Shown here: piece by piece, positions 40,226 to 45,006 of the stretch
How positions within the stretch are numbered: position 1 is the first letter of the stretch
Layout: each line of letters starts with the position of its first letter
Assembly: GCA_028720145.1 (NCBI GenBank)
Contig: JAQYLJ010000027.1
Span: forward strand, 1-45,006
Length of the DNA stretch: 45,006 bases
Direction of reading: 5' to 3'
Origin: Clostridia bacterium
Lineage (GTDB): Bacteria; Bacillota; Clostridia; Oscillospirales; CAG-272
The notes under the pieces: generated by a model
The model's database searches: none
Told to the model about the DNA's origin: nothing
Seen by the model: only the letters and a program-made list of their open reading frames with translations
Made by a program: the position numbers and the translations under genes

Positions 40226-43200
40226 CACTTCACACCGCAACAGTATTTATACTTCTTGCCGCTCCCGCAGGGACAGGGGTCGTTCGGTCCCGTTTTGGTG
40301 ACGCGACGGGGGGCAGCGGGAGTGTTTCCTTTCGGCTGGGGGACGGGCACGGGGCGTTTCTTCGCGACAGGCGCTTTCTTTTCAGGGCGCGCCGTCAGGA
40401 CGATGCGTACAATCTCCCGTTTGAGTTTGGCGACCATCTCGTCAAACGCTTCGCCACCGATCAGACGGTATTCCACGATGGGCTTTCTTTGGGCGTAGGA
40501 GTTTAAACCGACGCTCTCTTTGATGTCGTCCATGTCTTCTAGGTGCTTCATCCAGTTGCGGTCGATGGCGGACAGGACGGCGGAGCGGACAAATTCTTTG
40601 CCCGGGATGTTCAGCGTGCTCTCGACCGTTTCCAGGGTGATTTTTTTCAGTTCTCCCGCGCGGTCGAGCAGGAGCGAGAGCAGTTCGTCCTCGCGCATTC
40701 CCTCGATTTCGTTTTTGTCTTTCAAAAGGAAAGGCAGTTCTTCCGTGACGGCACGCGGGTTCTTCCCGCCGTCCCATGCAGCGACCTGTTCGGAAAGGTA
40801 ATCCCGCACCATGCGCTCCGCGATGGATACCGGGTCGTCGGAGGTCAGCACTTCCTGCCGTTCCCCATAGATGACCTCGCGCTGCTGGTTCATGACATCG
40901 TCGTATTCGAGGACGGTTTTGCGCGCTTGGAAGTGGCGGCTCTCCACCGACTTCTGTGCGTTGCGGATAAAGCCCGAGAGCATCTTGAATTGCAGGGGAT
41001 AATCCTGATTGCCCGTCAGACGCGAGAACCGCTGCGCGGCGGTCTCCCCACCGAAGAGGCGGAGCAGGTCGTCTTCGAGTGAAACGATGAAGAGGGATTC
41101 CCCGGGGTCGCCCTGTCTGCCGCTGCGCCCGCGCAACTGGTTGTCGATGCGGCGGCTCTCGTGCCGTTCTGTCCCGAGGATGAAGAGCCCGCCTGCCTGC
41201 CGCACTTTCTCGGCGGCGGGGGCAATTTCTTCTGCATATTTTTTGCGCTTCTCCGCGTAGTCCGCCCGTACTTTCAAAACTTCCGGGTCTTCGGTCGGCA
41301 GGACGCTGTCGCAGACGGCGATGAGTTCATCCGACACGCCCTCGCGTTTGAGCGCGTCCTTGGCGAGGTATTCGGGGTTCCCGCCGAGCAGAATGTCGGT
41401 CCCGCGCCCCGCCATGTTGGTGGAAATGGTGACGGCGCCGGGGGTACCCGCCTGCGCGATGATATGCGCCTCGCGCTCGTGGTTTTTGGCGTTGAGAACT
41501 TCGGCTTTGATGCCGTTCTTTCTGAGATATTTGTCGAGGAGTTCGGACTTCTCGACCGACGCGGTACCGATGAGGACGGGTTGTTCTTTCGCCTGACATT
41601 CTTTGACGATCTCGACTACGCGTTTGTATTTGCTCTCTTGGGTGCAGTAGACGATATCGGGATGATCCACGCGAATCATGGGTCGGTTGGTGGGGATTTC
41701 CACCACATCGAGGCAGTAAATATCGCGGAACTCTTCTTCTTCGGTCAGCGCGGTGCCGGTCATGCCGGAGAGTTTTTCATAGAGGCGGAAGAAGTTCTGA
41801 TAGGTGATGGTGGCGACCGTCAGGTTCTCGCCCTGAATCGCGACATTCTCCTTGGCTTCGAGTGCCTGATGCAATCCGTGATTGAACCGTCTGCCGGGCA
41901 TGATGCGCCCCGTGTAGTGGTCGACAATCAGGACCTTCCCGCCCTGTACCACATAGTCTCTGTCGCGCTCCATGACACCGTGCGCTTGGAGCGCCTGTTT
42001 GATATAGGGGAGCAGCTCCGCGAGTTCTTCGCTGTCTTCGCCGACCGCGCCTTCTCCGTCTTCACTGCCGAAACTGATGCCGAAATACGCCTCCGCCTTG
42101 CGGATGCCCGCGCTCGTCAGGGTCGCGACGCGGTTCTTCTCGTCCACCATGTAGTCGAATTCGAGGCGGATGCCGTGCTTCGCGCCGAGTGCATAGAGCA
42201 CTTCCACATCTCCGCCCTCATTTTTGAGCGCATTATGGAATGCGTAACTGACCGGCACGACTTCATCCCGCTGAATGCGGTAGTCCCGTCCGAGGTCCCA
42301 GCGGGTGTATGCTTCTTCGGCATAGCGGACGAGACGGATGATCTCGTTTTTCAGAGCGGGGTCGTGCAGATCGGTTTCAAATCTCTTTTCGACTTTTTCC
42401 CGTCCGCGGCGGGTGAGGTGTCCCGCTTTCCCGTCCGCACCGTGCACGAGGTCATAGGCGGTCTCGTCGACGGGTTTCTCTTTGGTCGGTGCAGGGGAGA
42501 TTGCCATAGTTCCGAAGAGTTCCGCGAGTTCCATGCGCTTTTCGGCGGTATACTCTGCGGGAATATTCGCGTCTTGCGTCTGCTCTTGGTAGTCCTTTTC
42601 CGCCTCATCGAGCACATATTTTTTGAGGGAGCGCACGAATGCGTCTGCCTTTTTATAGGTGTCTGCGGATTCCCCGCGCGCGCCGGAAATGATGAGCGGC
42701 GTCCGCGCCTCGTCAATGAGAATGGAGTCCACTTCGTCGACGATGGCAAAATGGAGCGGTCTCTGTGCGAGGTCCTCGCGGCGGTGCTTCATGTGGTCGC
42801 GCAGGTAGTCGAAGCCAAATTCGCTGTTCGTCCCGTAGGTGATATCCGCCTGATAGGCGGCCTGCCGCTCGGAGGTGGTCATGCTTTGGGTGATGAGCCC
42901 CGTGGTGAGTCCCAGGAACCCGTAGACCCGTCCCATCTCTTCCCAGCCGCACTTCGCGAGATACTCGTTGACCGTGACGATATGCACGCCTTTCCCGGTC
43001 AGCGCGTTGAGATAGGCGGGGAGGGTCGCCACAAGGGTCTTCCCCTCACCGGTCTTCATTTCCGCGATTCTGCCTTGATGCAGGACGATACCGCCGAGGA
43101 GTTGGACATGGAACGGGCGTTTCCCGAGAATGCGGTCGTCGGCTTCCCGCACGGCGGCGAACGCGTCGGGCAGAATGTCGTCGGTGGTCTCGCCGTGCGC

Positions 43201-43356
43201 GAGCCGCGCACGCAGGGTATCGGTCACCCCGCGCAGTTCCTCATTCGTCATCGCTCGATAGGTGTCGGCGAGTGCTTCAATCTTCGCGGCGATGCGTTCC
43301 AGTTTTTTGACTTCTCTTTGGCTGTATGTGCCGAAGATGGATTGCAGTAGTCCCAT
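40225..43356 (-). CDS. secA: Preprotein translocase ATPase SecA
   Basis: 1043 residues (family about 840-900). Walker A is MKTGEGKTL near 99-107, the Walker B region AIVDEVDSILIDEARTP near 205-221, and AGRGTDI near 595 in the second helicase half. The helical wing and scaffold follow, and the SEC-C zinc motif CPCGSGKKYKYCC closes the C-terminus and binds SecB or ribosomes. About 150 extra residues lie between the FVRSLKK helix (about 240) and the YMVDEKNRVATLT strand (about 397) of the preprotein cross-linking domain. AAAGGAGC site. SecA drives export of the secreted and lipoproteins seen in the carbohydrate locus. It heads an operon with two membrane proteins and is divergent from trmL. Confidence 0.97.
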   Translation of the reverse strand: MGLLQSIFGTYSQREVKKLERIAAKIEALADTYRAMTNEELRGVTDTLRARLAHGETTDDILPDAFAAVREADDRILGKRPFHVQLLGGIVLHQGRIAEMKTGEGKTLVATLPAYLNALTGKGVHIVTVNEYLAKCGWEEMGRVYGFLGLTTGLITQSMTTSERQAAYQADITYGTNSEFGFDYLRDHMKHRREDLAQRPLHFAIVDEVDSILIDEARTPLIISGARGESADTYKKADAFVRSLKKYVLDEAEKDYQEQTQDANIPAEYTAEKRMELAELFGTMAISPAPTKEKPVDETAYDLVHGADGKAGHLTRRGREKVEKRFETDLHDPALKNEIIRLVRYAEEAYTRWDLGRDYRIQRDEVVPVSYAFHNALKNEGGDVEVLYALGAKHGIRLEFDYMVDEKNRVATLTSAGIRKAEAYFGISFGSEDGEGAVGEDSEELAELLPYIKQALQAHGVMERDRDYVVQGGKVLIVDHYTGRIMPGRRFNHGLHQALEAKENVAIQGENLTVATITYQNFFRLYEKLSGMTGTALTEEEEFRDIYCLDVVEIPTNRPMIRVDHPDIVYCTQESKYKRVVEIVKECQAKEQPVLIGTASVEKSELLDKYLRKNGIKAEVLNAKNHEREAHIIAQAGTPGAVTISTNMAGRGTDILLGGNPEYLAKDALKREGVSDELIAVCDSVLPTEDPEVLKVRADYAEKRKKYAEEIAPAAEKVRQAGGLFILGTERHESRRIDNQLRGRSGRQGDPGESLFIVSLEDDLLRLFGGETAAQRFSRLTGNQDYPLQFKMLSGFIRNAQKSVESRHFQARKTVLEYDDVMNQQREVIYGERQEVLTSDDPVSIAERMVRDYLSEQVAAWDGGKNPRAVTEELPFLLKDKNEIEGMREDELLSLLLDRAGELKKITLETVESTLNIPGKEFVRSAVLSAIDRNWMKHLEDMDDIKESVGLNSYAQRKPIVEYRLIGGEAFDEMVAKLKREIVRIVLTARPEKKAPVAKKRPVPVPQPKGNTPAAPRRVTKTGPNDPCPCGSGKKYKYCCGVK

Positions 43357-43517
43357 AGAGGCTCCTTTGGATGGATATATCTTTTCAAGTTACTATTCTA
43401 TCATACCATCCGCGAAATTACCAGTATGAAAGGTAAAAAATCTATATTTATGTGTACTACAGCGCACGCGAGGGCGCACGGAGGAGTAGATCGCGACCGC
43501 GTTGCGGCTTCTCCTGC

Positions 43518-43545
43518 TTGACTTTTTCAGGAGAACTGCTACAAT
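43518..43545 (+). promoter_or_regulatory. Promoter of trmL
   Basis: TTGACT and TACAAT are 16 bases apart, 22 bases before the ATG. Confidence 0.6.
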
Positions 43546-43567
43546 GGATAGGCAAGGAGAAAAACGA

Positions 43568-44059
43568 ATGATTCATATTGTTTTGCATTGCCCGGAGATT
43601 CCGCAGAATACCGGGAATATCGCCCGCACCTGTGCGGCGACCGGCGCGGCGCTCCACCTGATTCGCCCGCTGGGATTTGAGATTGATGATAAGAAACTCA
43701 AACGCGCGGGGCTCGACTATTGGGACAAACTGAATATTACCTATTATGACGACGAGGAGGCGTTTTTTCGGCTCCACCCCGATGTTTGCATCCGCTATTT
43801 TTCCACCAAGGCACCCCGTGCCTATACCGAGGTGACCTATCCCGAGGATGTCTGGCTCATGTTCGGACGGGAGACGGCGGGACTGCCCGAGCGGCTGCTC
43901 GCCGCACACCCCGAGGACTGCGTCCGCATCCCGATGAGAGACGGCTTGCGTTCTCTCAATCTCTCGAACAGCGTTGCGGTGGCAGTCTATGAGGTGCTCC
44001 GTCAGCGGGACTTCAAGGACCTGCGCTCCGACGGACACCCGACGACCTTCGACTGGTGA
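43568..44059 (+). CDS. trmL: tRNA (cytidine/uridine-34-2'-O)-methyltransferase, SPOUT class
   Basis: 163 residues from the ATG at 43568, which has an AAGGAGAAAA site; the longer track start overlaps the promoter. It has the trefoil-knot SPOUT fold: N-terminal PEIPQNTGNIARTC, LIRPLGF, LMFGRETAGLP and the C-terminal IPMRDGLRSLNLSNSVAVAVYE, the AdoMet-binding knot motif of the TrmL group. It methylates the wobble base of tRNA-Leu. Coincidentally, a tRNA-Leu gene lies just downstream. The length and motif order match the family closely. Confidence 0.95.
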   Translation: MIHIVLHCPEIPQNTGNIARTCAATGAALHLIRPLGFEIDDKKLKRAGLDYWDKLNITYYDDEEAFFRLHPDVCIRYFSTKAPRAYTEVTYPEDVWLMFGRETAGLPERLLAAHPEDCVRIPMRDGLRSLNLSNSVAVAVYEVLRQRDFKDLRSDGHPTTFDW

Positions 44060-44262
44060 CAGGGGAGGAACTTTGCAAATCGGCTTCACCGCTTTGTCTC
44101 CCGTCTTTCTCCCCATGATTTCTCTCTCGATTGCCCTTGCCCTATCGCGCGGCATGGTTTCCGACGCACGGAATCGAGACCCGAATCTCCCGTGAGCGAG
44201 GGTTCTCGTCCCGCCCGCGGGAGGGATTTCACAAAAAAGTTGAGAAAACAGTGAAATTTTCC

Positions 44263-44291
44263 TTGACAAGGCGGTATGCTTTCTGTATAAT
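44263..44291 (+). promoter_or_regulatory. Perfect consensus promoter of tRNA-Leu
   Basis: TTGACA and TATAAT, both exact, with a 17-base spacer, 13 bases before the mature tRNA 5' end. Confidence 0.9.
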
Positions 44292-44304
44292 GGTAAGCGT
44301 CCAC

Positions 44305-44388
44305 GCGAGAGTGGCGGAACTGGCAGACGCGCACGTTTGAGGGGCGTGTGGTTTATCCATACGGGTTCAAGTCCCGTCTCTCGCACCA
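44305..44388 (+). tRNA. tRNA-Leu (anticodon GAG), with encoded CCA
   Basis: An 84-base class II tRNA. Acceptor GCGAGAG/CTCTCGC, anticodon loop TTGAGGG between CACGT and GCGTG, a long variable arm, T arm CGGGTTCAAGTCCCG, discriminator A and an encoded CCA at 44386-44388. The minus-strand ORFs overlapping it are artefacts. Confidence 0.97.
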
Positions 44389-44390
44389 CG

Positions 44391-44419
44391 AAAAGGCGAT
44401 CCAACAGGGTTGCCTTTTT
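44391..44419 (+). terminator. Terminator of tRNA-Leu
   Basis: AAGGCGATCC pairs with GGGTTGCCTT (including G-U pairs) around AACA, and is followed by TTTCTCTTT, directly after the tRNA. Confidence 0.85.
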
Positions 44420-44449
44420 CTCTTTGTAAAAACGCCTTTTGCGTAGGTC

Positions 44450-44694
44450 GAGACGGGACAGCGCTAGGTATAACCTAGCGCTTCGGGCTAAAAACACCAC
44501 ACCGTGGTGTTTTCTTCACGCCCGACATCTCTCGCACCATTGGGGAGAGATGGGACAGTGCAAGGTGGAACCTAGCGCTTCGGGCATCGCTCCGTAAACG
44601 GAGCGAACGAGACCTCACCTCCGCTGTCGGTTCGGTCTTTTGGCTACGCAACCGTCCACCGGAAGGTTGCGTAACGCCAAACATCTCTCGCACC
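44450..44694 (+). repeat. tRNA-Leu-derived imperfect repeats downstream of the tRNA
   Basis: Two 39-base blocks (44450-44488 and 44547-44585) share GAGA-C/T-GGGACAG and the exact tail AACCTAGCGCTTCGGGC, each followed by a different hairpin. Copies of the tRNA-Leu 3' end (TCTCTCGCACCA) recur at 44528-44539 (exact) and 44684-44694 (11 of 12, without final A). The first block begins with GAGACGGGAC, the exact inverse complement of tRNA-Leu positions 44371-44380. No ORF or integrase is present. A further terminator follows at 44706. Confidence 0.6.
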
Positions 44695-44705
44695 GTCAAA
44701 GACGG

Positions 44706-44731
44706 AGCAATCCGAAAGGGTTGCTTTTTTG
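44706..44731 (+). terminator. Terminator after the third tRNA-end copy
   Basis: AGCAATCC and GGGTTGCT pair around GAAA, followed by six T. It mirrors the tRNA-Leu terminator in position and in the GGGTTGC half, suggesting that it was copied with the tRNA 3' end. Confidence 0.75.
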
Positions 44732-44734
44732 TTT

Positions 44735-45006
44735 TCGCGTGGCTGGCAGTCGAGGGAACCCGCTTTGTGCAAGGTAACAGTCGGTGATTTCGGAAGTTTT
44801 CGAGAGTATTCTTTTGCCCGAAGTGCTCACGGGAAGCGAAACCCACCTCGGGGCGGTTTGCTTATGAAAGCGCCCTTGCGCATCTCGTAATACAAGAATG
44901 AAAACACAATATCATATATTCCATAAAATGGCAAGCATTTCGACAAAATTAGAGAAAAAATGACAGAAAAATTTGAGAGAAGAGCGCAAAAAACCGTGAA
45001 AGACGG
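44735..45006. other. Intergenic end of the window
   Basis: I see no gene here. The track ORF covering 44475-44846 on the minus strand spans the repeat region and is rejected. The last 100 bases are AT-rich and could be a promoter region of a gene beyond the edge. Confidence 0.4.

Noticed and set aside
41161-43350. 729-residue plus-strand ORF
   Set aside because: Antisense shadow of secA in a GC-rich gene; no family match and no start signals.
44165-44230. Sequence resembling a tRNA T-arm (GGGTTCTCGTCCC) before tRNA-Leu
   Set aside because: No acceptor or anticodon arm can be built around it; at best a decayed remnant.
43457-44500. 347-residue minus-strand ORF containing ETGLEPVWINHTPL
   Set aside because: It runs antisense through tRNA-Leu and trmL, has no ribosome site, and reflects tRNA sequence, not a protein family.
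44475-44846. 123-residue minus-strand ORF over the tRNA-end repeats
   Set aside because: It is made of the repeat blocks and hairpins; repeated VREM motifs come from the tRNA-end copies.

Overview
The window looks like chromosomal DNA of a Gram-positive, gut-type anaerobe of the class Clostridia. The evidence is purine-rich Shine-Dalgarno sites, consensus TTGACA/TATAAT promoters, tRNAs with an encoded CCA, many Cys-lipobox lipoproteins, MalF/MalG-type sugar permeases, and GLUG, Listeria-Bacteroides-type and zinc-ribbon proteins. Base composition is moderately GC-rich. No species is claimed.

Layout. 1-1065 holds the last 39 codons of an upstream gene, a terminator, and a short graveyard of IS3-type and IS110-type remnants around an operator/promoter. 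1066-25019 is a carbohydrate-utilisation locus. It contains an SDR dehydrogenase; an M20 amidohydrolase; a lone ABC ATPase with a membrane protein; a cytosolic GH43; a surface lipoprotein joining a CE6/SASA-type esterase to GLUG repeats; a 50-residue microprotein; a secreted GLUG protein; an AraC regulator; and a Gfo/Idh/MocA oxidoreductase, DMT exporter, quinone-oxidoreductase-like protein, GLUG lipoprotein, GH43 lipoprotein, CBM9-like lipoprotein, ABC binding protein, two permeases and a GH28 protein that has lost its 5' end. 25316-27642 (minus) is an alpha/beta hydrolase plus a GPH-type sugar symporter behind a perfect consensus promoter. 28072-31342 holds a DMT transporter and a large wall- or membrane-anchored beta-helix protein. 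31520-35724 holds a QueD-like protein with a zinc ribbon, a Fur/PerR regulator, and a LysR regulator divergent from a MATE pump that is followed by a SHOCT-like small protein. 35725-45006 is core genome: tRNA-Ala(GGC), an O-antigen-ligase-like protein, two membrane proteins coupled to secA, trmL, and tRNA-Leu(GAG) followed by an unusual repeat region.

How it works together. Four copies of a TATCA-N13-TATCA direct repeat lie in front of the SDR, M20, GH43 and Gfo/Idh transcription units. In three of them a -35-like TTTACA is built into the 3' end of the site. This is the geometry expected for an AraC-family activator, and an araC gene lies beside one site. The inferred system is a surface-tethered machine for an acetylated arabinoxylan- or pectin-like glycan. 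Lipoprotein esterase, GH43 and sugar-binding proteins would trim and hold the glycan, the ABC importer would bring oligosaccharides in, and the cytosolic GH43 and oxidoreductases would process them. The substrate is inference.

Most notable points: the shared operator, the duplicated GLUG display module, the unannotated microprotein with a DVIRTS motif, the 5'-truncated GH28, a hairpin array at 35837-35963, and tRNA-Leu 3'-end copies at 44377-44694.
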